DNA of 64,000 nt, taken from NCBI RefSeq assembly GCF_021183625.1, contig NZ_CP089214.1:1364001-1428000 (forward strand). Reading direction: 5' to 3'. The position numbers were made by a program, and so were the translations under genes. The notes under the pieces were generated by a model, which saw nothing but the letters and a program-made list of their open reading frames with translations, searched no databases and was not told the DNA's origin. How positions within the stretch are numbered: the stretch's first letter is position 1; every line of letters begins with the position of its first letter. The DNA is from Nocardia asteroides (lineage in GTDB: Bacteria > Actinomycetota > Actinomycetes > Mycobacteriales > Mycobacteriaceae). This document shows, one piece after another, positions 43,965 to 52,767 of the stretch.

Positions 43965-45077
43965 GCGCTGCGCGGCGCTGACCCCGGCGAGGAACTCGGC
44001 GTTGGTGCCGACCTGGCGCAGCCCGGTCAGCAGCAGCTCCAGCGGTTTGCCGCCCGCGGCCGCGGCGAGTGTGCGGCGCAGTAGCGCGTCGGCGGCGAGC
44101 TCACCGGGGGTGAGCAGCAGCTCCTCCCTCCGGGTGCCGGAGCGCGGCAGATCGACGGCGGGGAAGGTGCGCCGCTCGGCGGCGGCGCGGTCGAGCACGA
44201 GTTCGGCGTTGCCGGTGCTCTTGCACTCCTCGAAGATCACGGTGTCGGCCAGCGAGCCGGTGTCGACCAGCGTGGTGGCGACGATGGTGAGCGAGCCGCC
44301 GTTCTCGATATTGCGGGCAGCGCCGAGGAAGCGTTTCGGCGGCAGCAGGGCGGCGGAGTCGACGCCGCCGGAGAGGATCCGTCCGGAGGCGGGTGCGGCC
44401 AGGTTGTAGGCGCGGGCCAGCCGGGTGAGCGAGTCGAGCAGCACGACGACGTCGCGGCCCGCCTCGACCAGCCGCTTGGCCCGCTCGATCGCCAGCTCCG
44501 CCATGCCGACCTGCTCGGCCGGGGTGCGGTCGAAGGTCGCGGCGGCGATATCGCCGGGCACCGAGCGGGTGAAGTCGGTGACCTCCTCCGGCCGTTCGCC
44601 GACCAGGACGAGCACCAGTTCGCACTCGGGGTGGTTCTTGGCGATGCCGTGCGCGACGGCGCGCAGCACCGAGGTCTTGCCCGCCTTCGGCGGGGCGACG
44701 ATCAGCGCGCGCTGGCCCTTGCCGATCGGCATGGCCAGGTCGACGACGCGGCCGGTGAGCTCGTGCGGCTCGGTCTCCAGCCGCAGCCGCTGGTCCGGGT
44801 GCAGCGGCGTGAGCTCCGCGAAGGCGGGCCGCGCCTTCGCCCGCGCCGGGTCGAGGCCGTTGACGGTCGTCACCCGCAGCAGCGGGTCGCGCTTGCCGCG
44901 GGCGCCGGGGCCCGCCACGCCGGTGACGAAATCGCCACGGCGCAGGCCGTTTTCGCGTAGCAGGCGGGGTGCGAGGTAGAGGTCGCCGTCGTCCGGGAGG
45001 TAGCCGCGCACCCGCAGGGTGGCGGTACCGCCGGTGATGTCGAGGATGCCGGTGACGGCACGTTCTTCGGTTGTCAT
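43962..45077 (-). CDS. rho: Short, non-canonical transcription termination factor Rho paralogue
   Basis: The 371-residue protein keeps the full Rho ATPase core: P-loop APPKAGKTS (128-136), GERPEEV (160-166), Walker B VVLLDS (211-216), Q-loop SGRILSGGVDSAAL (231-244) and R-loop CKSTGNAE (285-292). It lacks the long N-terminal extension usual in actinobacterial Rho. In the RNA-binding cold-shock-like domain the aromatic motif GFGFLR reads GTATLR, so the primary cytosine-binding site looks defective. It may be a second Rho with specialised targets or a Rho antagonist. The ATG at 45077 is used. Confidence 0.85.
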   Translation of the reverse strand: MTTEERAVTGILDITGGTATLRVRGYLPDDGDLYLAPRLLRENGLRRGDFVTGVAGPGARGKRDPLLRVTTVNGLDPARAKARPAFAELTPLHPDQRLRLETEPHELTGRVVDLAMPIGKGQRALIVAPPKAGKTSVLRAVAHGIAKNHPECELVLVLVGERPEEVTDFTRSVPGDIAAATFDRTPAEQVGMAELAIERAKRLVEAGRDVVVLLDSLTRLARAYNLAAPASGRILSGGVDSAALLPPKRFLGAARNIENGGSLTIVATTLVDTGSLADTVIFEECKSTGNAELVLDRAAAERRTFPAVDLPRSGTRREELLLTPGELAADALLRRTLAAAAGGKPLELLLTGLRQVGTNAEFLAGVSAAQR

Positions 45078-45312
45078 GGGAATGTCCTTGCGAGAGTGGG
45101 GGTTTCGGAGACGTCCGGGCAAGCGGCCGCAGACGTGCGCAGAACACAGAAGCTGCGCGGAGGCGAGAGGGATTCTCGGAATCTCGGTGCGGGAGCAGTG
45201 CTACATCCGCCGGGGAGAAGACGCGGCCAGAGTACGTCCGGCGGCGCTGCCCGGTCAAGGGCCGAACTCGCTGACCCGTGCAACAGCGCCGGTCAGCGCG
45301 GTATTCCCGGTT
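45078..45312 (-). promoter_or_regulatory. C-rich, G-poor leader upstream of rho
   Basis: The 235-bp space between the PhoU-type gene and rho contains pyrimidine-rich runs when read toward rho, for example CGTCTTCTCCCCGGC, CCCTCTCGCCTCCGCGC and CCCCCACTCTCGC. Rho leaders in other bacteria hold C-rich rut sites for autoregulated termination, so autoregulation is a reasonable inference. A 69-codon frame (45283 to 45074) overlaps the rho start as ATGA but has poor codon bias and is not annotated as a gene. Confidence 0.45.
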
Positions 45313-46320
45313 TCAGCGCCGGGTTTCGCCCGGGCGCGCGCCGACCGGAACCCCGGTCACCATGAAGACGGTGCGCCTGCCGACCTCGACGGCATTGTCG
45401 GCGAAGCGCTCGTAGTACCGGCCGATCAGCGTGAGGTCGACGGCGGCGGCGACGCCGTGGTCCCACATCGGGCCGAGCACCGTGGCGAGCAGCTCCTCGT
45501 GCAGGTCGTCCATGGTGTCGTCCTGGTCGGCGAGCCCGGCCGCGACCTCGGCGTCCCCGGATTCCAGCACCTCGGCGGCGGTGGCGGCGATCGCCGCGGC
45601 GGCCGCCCCCATGCGGGCGACGAGCGGGCGCACTGGTTCGGGGACCACGTGCTCCGGGTGCCTGCGCCTGGCCGCGGCCGCGATGTGCGCGGCGAGCGCG
45701 GCCATCCGGCGCAGGTGGGTACCGAGCTGGAGGGCGGTGACCACCTGCCGCAGCTCGCCCGCGACCGGGGATTGCAGGGCCAGCAACCTGGCGGCCTCGC
45801 GCTCGATCTCCGCGCGCAGCGCGCCCGCCTCGGCGGCGAGGTCGATGGCGGTCTCGGCGCTGCTCAGCTCGGCCTCGACCAGCGCGGTGGTGGCCAGCGC
45901 GACGACCGCGCCCGCCCGCAGGCACAGGCCGTGCAGCAGCTCGGCCAGGCCGCGCAGATCGTCGTGGTAGCCGACCCTGGCGTTGTGCTCGGAGGGGCCG
46001 CCGGGCAGCACCGGCGGCCGCCAGGTGCCCTCGACCGGCCAGTCCACCGCGTTCAGCCGCTCCCTGACCCGGGCGAGGTCGGATTCCCGCGGCAGCTCCT
46101 GGGTGAGCCGGGTGATGGCGACGCCGGCCTCGACCCGGTCGGCGGGCAGCGTGCCCTGCGCGACCAGCCCGGCGACCACCTGCTCCACCTCGTCGTCGCT
46201 CAGGCGGCGGCCGAGCAGCGCGAGCAGCGGCACCCGGTCCTGCTCGGGCACGCCGTCCGGATAGCCGGCCCGCAGCCAGTCGACGATCCGGCCGAGCAGC
46301 TGCGACCATTCGAAACTCAC
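45313..46320 (-). CDS. DUF3349-PhoU fusion protein
   Basis: The 335-residue protein starts with a DUF3349 module (about 1-100: IVDWLRAGYPDGVPEQD, LLALLGRRLSDDEVEQVV, then TRLTQELPRESDLARV), which in mycobacteria is a free-standing protein. It continues with PhoU helical repeats (about 110-325), including YHDDLRGLAELLHGL and LTLIGRYYERFADNAVEVG. The PhoU part should regulate phosphate uptake through a Pst/PhoR complex. DUF3349 has no assigned role, so the fusion suggests it works in phosphate signalling. It precedes rho by 235 bases. Confidence 0.82.
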   Translation of the reverse strand: MSFEWSQLLGRIVDWLRAGYPDGVPEQDRVPLLALLGRRLSDDEVEQVVAGLVAQGTLPADRVEAGVAITRLTQELPRESDLARVRERLNAVDWPVEGTWRPPVLPGGPSEHNARVGYHDDLRGLAELLHGLCLRAGAVVALATTALVEAELSSAETAIDLAAEAGALRAEIEREAARLLALQSPVAGELRQVVTALQLGTHLRRMAALAAHIAAAARRRHPEHVVPEPVRPLVARMGAAAAAIAATAAEVLESGDAEVAAGLADQDDTMDDLHEELLATVLGPMWDHGVAAAVDLTLIGRYYERFADNAVEVGRRTVFMVTGVPVGARPGETRR

Positions 46321-46377
46321 GCCATCACGCTCCCTGTACTCGCCGCCGCGATGCCCACTCGGGGCGACATCGAAACC

Positions 46378-47883
46378 CTATCCGCTGTCGCCCGCCCGCG
46401 CCGGGCCGACCAGTCCGGCGACGATCCGCGCGGAGAGCAGCACCAGCGGCAGCCCGCCGCCGGGGTGCGCCGAGCCGCCGACCAGGTACAACCCGGGCAC
46501 CGGCGCGGTGTTGGCCGGGCGGAGGAAGGCCGCGCGCGGGCCGTTGGAGGAGGAGCCGTAGATGCAGCCGCCCGGGGTCGCGGTGCGGCGCTCCAGCTCG
46601 GCCGGGTGGATGATCGCCCGGTGCCGGATCTTCCCGCGCACGTCGACGCCGCGCTCGGCCATGAGGTCGAGGATCCGGTCGGCGTAGCGGCCGGCGAGTC
46701 CCGGTGTGTCCCAGTCCATGTCGTGCTCCGGGGCGTGCCTGGGCGCGTTCACGAGCACGAACCAGGCGCCGGTGCCCGGCTCGGGCACGATCTCCCGGTC
46801 GTCGGGGGCGCTGATGTAGACGGTGGGGCTGCGGACCGGGCGCAGCGGGCCGTTCCTGCCGAAGACCGAGTCGAACTCGTCGTCGTAGTCCTCGGCGAAG
46901 AGCACGCAGTGGTGCGCCAGCGGTGGCGGGTCGTCCAGCGCGAGCAGCAGCGCGAAGCCGGAGAGCGACGGGGTCGCGCGGCGCAGCCGGGCTCTCGCGC
47001 GCTGAGCTTGCCTGGTGCGCACCAACGTTCCGTACACCTGTCCGGCATCGGCATTGGCGACCACCAGGTCGGCCGCGCGGCTGGTGCCGTCGGCAAGTCG
47101 GGCGCCGGTGACCCGGCCGCTCGGGTCGGTGACCAGTTCGGTGACCTCGGTCCCGGTCTCCAGCACGCCGCCCAGCTCGAGCAGGCGGTCCCGCAGCGCC
47201 GTGGCGATCCGGCCGAGTCCACCGCTGACATACCAGGAGCCGAAGGCCTGCTCGCTCCACGGCACCGAGGCGAGCGCGGCGGGCGCGCGGCGCGGGTCGG
47301 AGCCGGTGTAGGTGGCGTAGCGGTCGAGCAGGAAGCGCAGCCGCGGGTCGTCCAGGTAGCGGCGGCCGAGGCCGCGCAGCGTCTGCCAGGGGGCCACCGT
47401 GCGCACCTGGTCCGGGGTGGCGATGCCGCCGATCATGGTGCGCAGCCCCATCGGCGACTCCAGGAACGGCTCGTGCGTGACATCCCAGATCTTCTCGGCG
47501 CGCCCGAGTAGTGCCGACCACTGCGCGCCGCGGCCGGGGCCGAGCGCGGCGTCCAGCGCGGCGGGGATGTCGGCGAGTTCGCCCGGCATGTCCAGCTCGG
47601 TGCCGTCCGGGAAGCGGTAGCGGGCCGCGATCGGCAGTTTTCGCAGCTCCAGCACGTCGTGCACCGAGCTGCCTGCCGCGGCGAAGGTCTCCTCCAGCAC
47701 GTGCGGCAGGGTCAGCAGCGAGGGCCCGGTGTCGAAGCGGAACCCGTCCAGCTCCAGCACCCCGAGCTTGCCGCCGATCTCCGCCGACTGCTCCAGCACG
47801 GTCACCTCGTGTCCGAGCGCCCGCAGCCGCAGCGCCGCCGCCAGCCCGCCGACGCCCGCGCCGACGACCAGAACCCGGCTCAT
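46378..47883 (-). CDS. Phytoene desaturase (CrtI)-family FAD oxidoreductase
   Basis: The 501-residue protein has the N-terminal FAD motif RVLVVGAGVGGLAAALRLRALG, written here as two runs (VLVVGAGVGGL and AAALRLRALG), and the C-terminal FAD-binding signature GLYLVGGSAHPGGGLPLVLL. These define CrtI/CrtN/CrtP-type carotenoid desaturases and oxidases. It may desaturate or oxidise a carotenoid or another isoprenoid lipid. No phytoene synthase is nearby, so the carotenoid role is uncertain. The ATG at 47883 matches the start of the FAD motif. Confidence 0.87.
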   Translation of the reverse strand: MSRVLVVGAGVGGLAAALRLRALGHEVTVLEQSAEIGGKLGVLELDGFRFDTGPSLLTLPHVLEETFAAAGSSVHDVLELRKLPIAARYRFPDGTELDMPGELADIPAALDAALGPGRGAQWSALLGRAEKIWDVTHEPFLESPMGLRTMIGGIATPDQVRTVAPWQTLRGLGRRYLDDPRLRFLLDRYATYTGSDPRRAPAALASVPWSEQAFGSWYVSGGLGRIATALRDRLLELGGVLETGTEVTELVTDPSGRVTGARLADGTSRAADLVVANADAGQVYGTLVRTRQAQRARARLRRATPSLSGFALLLALDDPPPLAHHCVLFAEDYDDEFDSVFGRNGPLRPVRSPTVYISAPDDREIVPEPGTGAWFVLVNAPRHAPEHDMDWDTPGLAGRYADRILDLMAERGVDVRGKIRHRAIIHPAELERRTATPGGCIYGSSSNGPRAAFLRPANTAPVPGLYLVGGSAHPGGGLPLVLLSARIVAGLVGPARAGDSG

Positions 47884-47953
47884 CCCGCTCCTTCCGACGT
47901 ACCCGACTCTACGGCGCGCCGTTTCACCCCCGCGCCGGCGGGAAAGCCGGAAC

Positions 47954-48427
47954 ATGCCCGTCAACCCGCTCTCGCCGCTTGCCCGCCGGCTCGGACAGCA
48001 GCCGTGGGTCATGCGCGCCGCCCCCCTGATCCTGCCCACCGAGCGATTCCTGCGCCGGGTCAGCGGCAACCGGTTCGGCGTGCTCGACCTCGCCGGGCTG
48101 CCCACCCTGCGGCTCACCGTGGCCGGCCGCAAGAGCGGGAAGCCGCGCGAGACCTCGCTGCTCTACGTCCCGCACGGCGCGAACTTCCTGATCATCGGCT
48201 CCAACTGGGGCAATGCCGAGCACCCGGTGTGGTCGGCCAACCTGCGCGCCGCCGACACCGCGCAGGTGCGGCTGCACGGGCGGAACTTCCCGGTGACCGT
48301 CACCGAGCTCGAGGGCGCGGAGCGTGCGCGGGCCTGGGCGGCGGCGCTCGCCTTCTGGCCCGGATACCGGATGGAGGAGCGGCTGGCCGCCGGGCGGCGG
48401 TTCCGGATCTTCGAACTGCGGCGCTGA
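47954..48427 (+). CDS. Nitroreductase family deazaflavin (F420)-dependent oxidoreductase, Ddn-like
   Basis: The 157-residue protein has the Ddn-type signature LRLTVAGRKSGKPRETSLLY, followed by FLIIGSNWGNAEHPVWSANL, matching F420-dependent quinone or nitro reductases that sit at the membrane surface. The ATG at 47954 (MPVNPLSP) is used because the frame upstream has no conserved residues. F420H2 dependence is the family expectation. It is convergent with the broken MmyB-type regulator, whose stop lies 4 bases away. Confidence 0.87.
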   Translation: MPVNPLSPLARRLGQQPWVMRAAPLILPTERFLRRVSGNRFGVLDLAGLPTLRLTVAGRKSGKPRETSLLYVPHGANFLIIGSNWGNAEHPVWSANLRAADTAQVRLHGRNFPVTVTELEGAERARAWAAALAFWPGYRMEERLAAGRRFRIFELRR

Positions 48428-48431
48428 TCGT

Positions 48432-49085
48432 TCAGCCCATCACCTGATCCCCCACCACCGCGAGCAGCCGCAACTGCTCCAGCGCCGCCGACCCGGCAGG
48501 TGGGGTCAGCACCACCAGGTGCTGCGCATCGGCGGCCGCCGGCACCTCGCAATCCAGCTTGCGCTGCCTCCGCCGCACCGCCACCTCGTGCCGCGCCCAG
48601 AGCTCGGCGAACTCCGGGCTCCGCGCCGGCAACCCGTCGACCAGCTCCCGCATATCGGCGTCGTTCCGCCGGCGCGCCCATGCGGCCCGCAGATCCGCCA
48701 CCCGGATCCGGCTGTGCTCGTCGCGCTCCCCCGGCGGCACCGGATCACGTGCGCGCGGATCGGTGAACCAGCGCCAGATCCCGCTGGCGGGCAGCCCGGT
48801 CAACCCGTCCAGGTCGCCCATGAGCAACCCGGCCAGGTGGTTGCGTGCCAGCACCACCTCGGTGTCGGTGCAGACGGACGCCGCCGCGTCGTGCAGCCGA
48901 TCCAGGACGTACAGCAGAGCGGGCCGCACATGGCCGGCGACCCCGCCGCGATCCGGCACCGCGTGCCCCGCCAGCCGATAGAGATGATCGGTTTCGTCCT
49001 CGGTGAGCCGCAGCGCCCGCACCATCTGCGGCGACGGTTGCGGCCCCCGAGCCTGCTCCAGCCGCCCGTAGTAGTCGACCGACAT
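48432..49085 (-). pseudogene. C-terminal half of an MmyB-type XRE regulator
   Basis: The frame encodes 217 residues that begin (AG)MSVDYYGRLEQARGPQPS, which is the end of the helix-turn-helix of actinobacterial MmyB-type regulators, and continue into the full MmyB-like ligand-binding domain (WRWFTDPRARD and onward). The 45-50 N-terminal residues holding the first helices are missing. They are found at 52986-53127, on the same strand beyond the low-GC insert. Translation might start at the ATG at 49085, giving a protein without a complete DNA-binding domain. Confidence 0.75.
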
Positions 49086-49086
49086 C
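49078..49086. repeat. Left border copy of ACCGACATC
   Basis: This 9-bp sequence lies in the regulator's GMSV codons at the left edge of the low-GC insert, and recurs at 52980-52988 at the right edge in the same orientation. It may be a target-site duplication or a recombination core. Confidence 0.5.
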
Positions 49087-49113
49087 CCGGCCGGGGTAGG
49101 CCGCTACCTACTC

Positions 49114-49971
49114 CTATCCGTGTGGTTCTGGGTCGAGGCCGCCTAACCCCCGCCGCCCGATTCGACTCAGAATAAGTGTCACGTAATCAACAACAGCTTG
49201 TGTCAGCAATTTGTATTGATCTGCCGTTAGTTCCACAGCGTCACCTATCGAGTACCCGAGATATGGACATTGACTCATGAAATGTCCATCGACTACCCCC
49301 GCATTGTGCGCCCATACGTTTCTTATCTGATGCGCACTCTGTAGATCTTTTTTCAATTTCTCGTCGATAGGGCCACCCAGGCCAACTTTATTCAAGGCGT
49401 CTTCAAGTTTGCCGATGTGGCCGCTTCCGGGGGGCAGCACACGCTGGTAAATAGTAGAATACAGCTCGTCACCACCTGCGGCTATAACACTGACGGGAAG
49501 TGATACCTTCTCGAATGCTTTGCCCTCCAGAACTTCAGGTCGGTACTTCAACGTAGCCTTAAACAAGTCGCCGACGAAGGTCTCAAGAGCTCCCCATATA
49601 CCTATCAAATGCGTTGCGTGCAGGAGCGGCAACCCTTCCGGCGGCAGGTCCAGCCAGTGTGACTTTTCTTCGATATCGGCAACTAGAGCGTCACAGTGCT
49701 CACGGAGAATTTCAGTTACCTCAAGATACTCCTTAGGAGCATCCGAAATATATCCCAGAGTCTTCGACGTCATCTCAGCTAAGACTTTCGCTTTGCTTCC
49801 GAGAGCAATCGCATAATACGTTCGATTAAGCATGTCCGCTGAGTTTGTTATGAAATTAATGACATTCTGCCCGAGGTTAGTCAGGTGTTCTATCTCGACT
49901 ACTCGTTCGGACTTATTAGCTCTCATCTGCTCATTGTGCACCGAAGTAGCTGTCGACTCTCGCAGCGCCAC
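49114..49971 (-). CDS. HEPN-domain protein, probable ribonuclease effector
   Basis: The 285-residue, mostly helical protein has a C-terminal R-x4-H motif (RNVWAH, Arg217-His222) in the setting QIRNVWAHNAGVVDG, the signature of HEPN RNases such as those in abortive-infection and toxin systems. The N-terminal half is a long helical region with no recognised domain. Codon use is much more A/T-rich than in the rest of the window, which suggests acquisition. Start choices are GTG 49971 (AGGG upstream) or ATG 49926. It lies 82 bases downstream of the NB-ARC gene and is probably the effector of the system. Confidence 0.72.
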   Translation of the reverse strand: MALRESTATSVHNEQMRANKSERVVEIEHLTNLGQNVINFITNSADMLNRTYYAIALGSKAKVLAEMTSKTLGYISDAPKEYLEVTEILREHCDALVADIEEKSHWLDLPPEGLPLLHATHLIGIWGALETFVGDLFKATLKYRPEVLEGKAFEKVSLPVSVIAAGGDELYSTIYQRVLPPGSGHIGKLEDALNKVGLGGPIDEKLKKDLQSAHQIRNVWAHNAGVVDGHFMSQCPYLGYSIGDAVELTADQYKLLTQAVVDYVTLILSRIGRRGLGGLDPEPHG

Positions 49972-50053
49972 GGCATGCCCTGAACCGCGGGCCGGACCGG
50001 ATCAGTGTGTAGTGTAGTGCGGTCGGTCGTACGTTTGCTATAGCCTGCCTCCC

Positions 50054-50938
50054 TCATGGTTCGTCAGGTCTGATGCTCCCGCGATCTGCGGTCCCCCGAT
50101 CACGCAACCACGTGAGATCTCTGCGGGAGATCAGAGTGTCGGGGTGGTCAGGTCCAAGAATCCGTTCTCGATCAGCGAGTATCTGCTCGTACAGGGAGAT
50201 TGCCTTGTCGAGTTGTCCGGCGGCTCCTCGTGTGTAGGCGACTCCGTGCGCGTGCGCGAAGTTGTTTCGGTAGAGCAAGGTGTTGGGATGGTCAGGTCCG
50301 ACGATCCGTTCACAATCCGCGCTTATCCGTTCCCACAGGGTGATCGCGACATCTACTTCTCCGGCTGATTCGCATACGATGGCGATGTTGTTAACCGAAG
50401 CGAGGGTATCTGGGTGGTCGCGTCCCATAATCCGTATACGGTCGGTGAGGATCTGTTCGTGAAGGAGAATCACCTTATCGGATTGTCCGGCAACTTCGTA
50501 CGCGACCGCGACATTGTTACGGTGCGACAAGGTGTCGGGATGGTCAGATCCCAGGATTCTTTCGCTCTCTGCGGCGGTCTGCTCGTACAGCATAATTGCC
50601 GCGTCGAGTAGCCCGGCGACTCTGTACGTTTGGCCGAGGTTTCCTCGGGCCGACAGGGTGTTGGGGTGGTCGGAGCCGAGGATGCGCTCAAGATCGGCGA
50701 GATTCTGCTCTAACAGTGGAATTGTCTTGTCGAGTTGTCCGGCGGATCGGGTCGTTACCGCCAGATTGTTTCGGGTGATCAGTGTGTGGGGATGATCGGG
50801 TCCTTGGATACGTTCGGTATCGGCCAAGTTCTGCTCGAGCAGGGGGATCGCCTTGTCGATTTGGCCAGCGGATTCGTATGCGCTGGCGAGGTTGTTGCGC
50901 GAGGTCAGTGTGTAGGGGTGGTCAGGCCCCAGGATCTG
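50054..50938. repeat. Tandem 126-bp repeats encoding the TPR array
   Basis: About seven units of 126 bp, each carrying the codons for an AGxxDKAI helix and GPDHPxTL loop, make up the end of the NB-ARC gene. The sixth unit has an extra 6 codons (around GVAYTR). Similar arrays expand and contract by recombination, so unit number may vary between strains. Confidence 0.7.
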
Positions 50939-52606
50939 CTCACAGTCGAAAAGGGTCTGAACACCGACAGCGACGGCCCTGGTAACACTTGCGGTGTCGA
51001 TCAGGTGATTCACGGCCCAAAATCGGGCGCGAACAGCGCGCTCATGTGGGCTGATCTGAGCCCGCGCGGGGAGACCGCCGGACCAGACCGCCTCGATCTG
51101 ATCGACCAAGTCTGCTCCCTGGGCGCGATGTTGCCATGCCTCCTCGGGACCGAACAAATGCGGGCTCAACAAATCCAGTGCGTCGGTGAGGATTTCATCA
51201 CCGACACCAGCGTCGCGGGCACGTTCAAGCAGGACGCGGGCGGTGAGTCTGTGCGCAAGCACATTGGTTTCGTCGGTCGACCAGGACAGCAAGCTGTACC
51301 GCACGCAGTGATCGATCGCGTCATCGACGAGCATCTCAAGGTCCGGATCGGGGTGGTGGAGTAACTCCCGGCGCACCCCAGAGGGGGCCAGCACCGCAAA
51401 TATCCCTAGTAACCAGCGAACTACGGCGTCGAGCTGGGGATCGCCTGTGGCGGATTCTGCGGCGTTGACTGACAGCATGATGGCTTGATCAGTGGATTGG
51501 GGGTGGTCGGCATCCGCTCGCCGGCGCAATGCGGTCGGCAACGGCTGGGACCGCAGCCGCTGTACGTACGCCCAGTAGGACAACGATGGACGAGCTGCGG
51601 TGATCGTGGCCGCAGCCGCGGCCAATGCGAGCGGCAGATACCCCAACTCAAGCGCCAGGGTCTTCTCGCCGTCGGGGTCGTCTGCGTTGGCGGTTGCGGC
51701 ACGCAGGAATTCGTAGGCTTGCTCGGGTGTGTAGCCGGATCCGGTTTCGACGACTACATCTGCCAGCCGCCGCAAGGCGTTGTCGGCGGTGGTGATCACG
51801 ACGCGCGACCCGCCCCGGGTGGGAGTGACCGTGCGGACCAGATCAGGGTCAGTGGCGTTGTCCAAAATCAGGAGATGCGGGTCAGGATGGTTGTTGAGGT
51901 AGTCGCGCAACCGGTGCGCGGACTTGACGGGATCTCCATCTGGGGCGGCAACGCCGAGGTGATCGGCGATCTCAGCCAATCCCGCGTACATGGTCCCGGC
52001 CGTCTCGGCGTTCACCCAACCGACTAGATCTGTTCCGTGGTCGAGGACTTCGCGGGCATATGCGGCGGCTAGCTGAGTCTTGCCCGCCCCTCGCATCCCA
52101 GTCACCACGACTGCCACTTGGCCCCGTGCCAATCCGTCGCCGAGGGCGGTGAGCTGCTCGCGGTGAATGAAGTGGCCTGGCTCCCGAGGAACCAAACCCA
52201 CAACCGTCGCCGATCTGTACTGGTTTGCCAGGTTCGATCCGCAGACAGCAGACCGAAGGCTAGCCAGCTCTTCCTCGGCAGGAGGATCGTCCGTCGATCC
52301 GATCCGTTTCCAGCCTGAGTACCATGCGTCGAGGTCGAAACGAGCTGGATCCAAGCCGCGATCGGCCCTATCGGCGTATATACGGCACGCGGTCACGAAC
52401 TGGAATACTGTCGCGGGCTTGGGCACTGCCGCACTAGCTGCGGTAGCGTCCCGGAGTGTGGTCGCGCTCACCGCGCCCGGATGCTCCTTCGCCAGTATCG
52501 ACGCTAGTTGACGGAAACTCGGTCCACCGACCTGGGTGCGCAGTTCTGTGAGATCGGCGGCCAAGGCTGCACGGGCGCCGGGATCGCTGTGAGTCATCAC
52601 TACCAT
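50054..52606 (-). CDS. NB-ARC (STAND) ATPase with kinesin-light-chain-type TPRs
   Basis: The 850-residue protein has an N-terminal helical/HTH-like region (about 11-80), then an NB-ARC NTPase with Walker A GMRGAGKT (170-177), Walker B LLILDNATD (245-253), sensor strand GSRVVITTAD and an LGYLPLA (GLPL-type) motif. A winged-helix-like linker follows, then about seven 42-residue TPRs (about 557-840) of the form RILGPDHPDTL...AGQLDKAI..YEQILADRE. Such STAND proteins oligomerise on sensing a ligand. The partner HEPN gene follows on the same strand. Start choices are ATG 52606 or 52597. A role in phage sensing is inferred. Confidence 0.85.
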   Translation of the reverse strand: MVVMTHSDPGARAALAADLTELRTQVGGPSFRQLASILAKEHPGAVSATTLRDATAASAAVPKPATVFQFVTACRIYADRADRGLDPARFDLDAWYSGWKRIGSTDDPPAEEELASLRSAVCGSNLANQYRSATVVGLVPREPGHFIHREQLTALGDGLARGQVAVVVTGMRGAGKTQLAAAYAREVLDHGTDLVGWVNAETAGTMYAGLAEIADHLGVAAPDGDPVKSAHRLRDYLNNHPDPHLLILDNATDPDLVRTVTPTRGGSRVVITTADNALRRLADVVVETGSGYTPEQAYEFLRAATANADDPDGEKTLALELGYLPLALAAAAATITAARPSLSYWAYVQRLRSQPLPTALRRRADADHPQSTDQAIMLSVNAAESATGDPQLDAVVRWLLGIFAVLAPSGVRRELLHHPDPDLEMLVDDAIDHCVRYSLLSWSTDETNVLAHRLTARVLLERARDAGVGDEILTDALDLLSPHLFGPEEAWQHRAQGADLVDQIEAVWSGGLPARAQISPHERAVRARFWAVNHLIDTASVTRAVAVGVQTLFDCEQILGPDHPYTLTSRNNLASAYESAGQIDKAIPLLEQNLADTERIQGPDHPHTLITRNNLAVTTRSAGQLDKTIPLLEQNLADLERILGSDHPNTLSARGNLGQTYRVAGLLDAAIMLYEQTAAESERILGSDHPDTLSHRNNVAVAYEVAGQSDKVILLHEQILTDRIRIMGRDHPDTLASVNNIAIVCESAGEVDVAITLWERISADCERIVGPDHPNTLLYRNNFAHAHGVAYTRGAAGQLDKAISLYEQILADRERILGPDHPDTLISRRDLTWLRDRGTADRGSIRPDEP

Positions 52607-52638
52607 CTTCCTTCACAAGCCCCTCATCAGCGTGCCGA

Positions 52639-52767
52639 TCACCGCCCGTTCACCCACATCAGCACGGCCGCTGCGGTAGTCAGAACCAATACGCATACGA
52701 CGAACCGGCCCAGTGCCGGCCATCCGTCCATTGCCTTGCGTATCGTCTTACCGATCTCGGTCCACAT
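52639..52767 (-). CDS. Small single-span membrane protein, 42 residues
   Basis: The frame from ATG 52767 encodes MWTEIGKTIRKAMDGWPALG followed by a hydrophobic helix RFVVCVLVLTTAAAVLMWVN and GR. GGAG stands 7 bases upstream of the ATG, a good ribosome-binding site. It ends 32 bases before the NB-ARC start on the same strand, so it is likely the first gene of the operon. It is a small Type I or II membrane peptide of unknown function; it may anchor, sense or modulate the STAND protein. Confidence 0.72.
   Translation of the reverse strand: MWTEIGKTIRKAMDGWPALGRFVVCVLVLTTAAAVLMWVNGR

Noticed and set aside
45074-45283. 69-codon frame in the rho leader that overlaps the rho start as ATGA
   Set aside because: Third-codon bases are not GC-biased and the residues look random, so it is more likely non-coding leader. 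Translational coupling cannot be fully excluded.
45019-47511. Long plus-strand frame opposite rho, PhoU and CrtI genes
   Set aside because: It shows no motifs and only G/C-skewed residues; the minus-strand genes account for the region.
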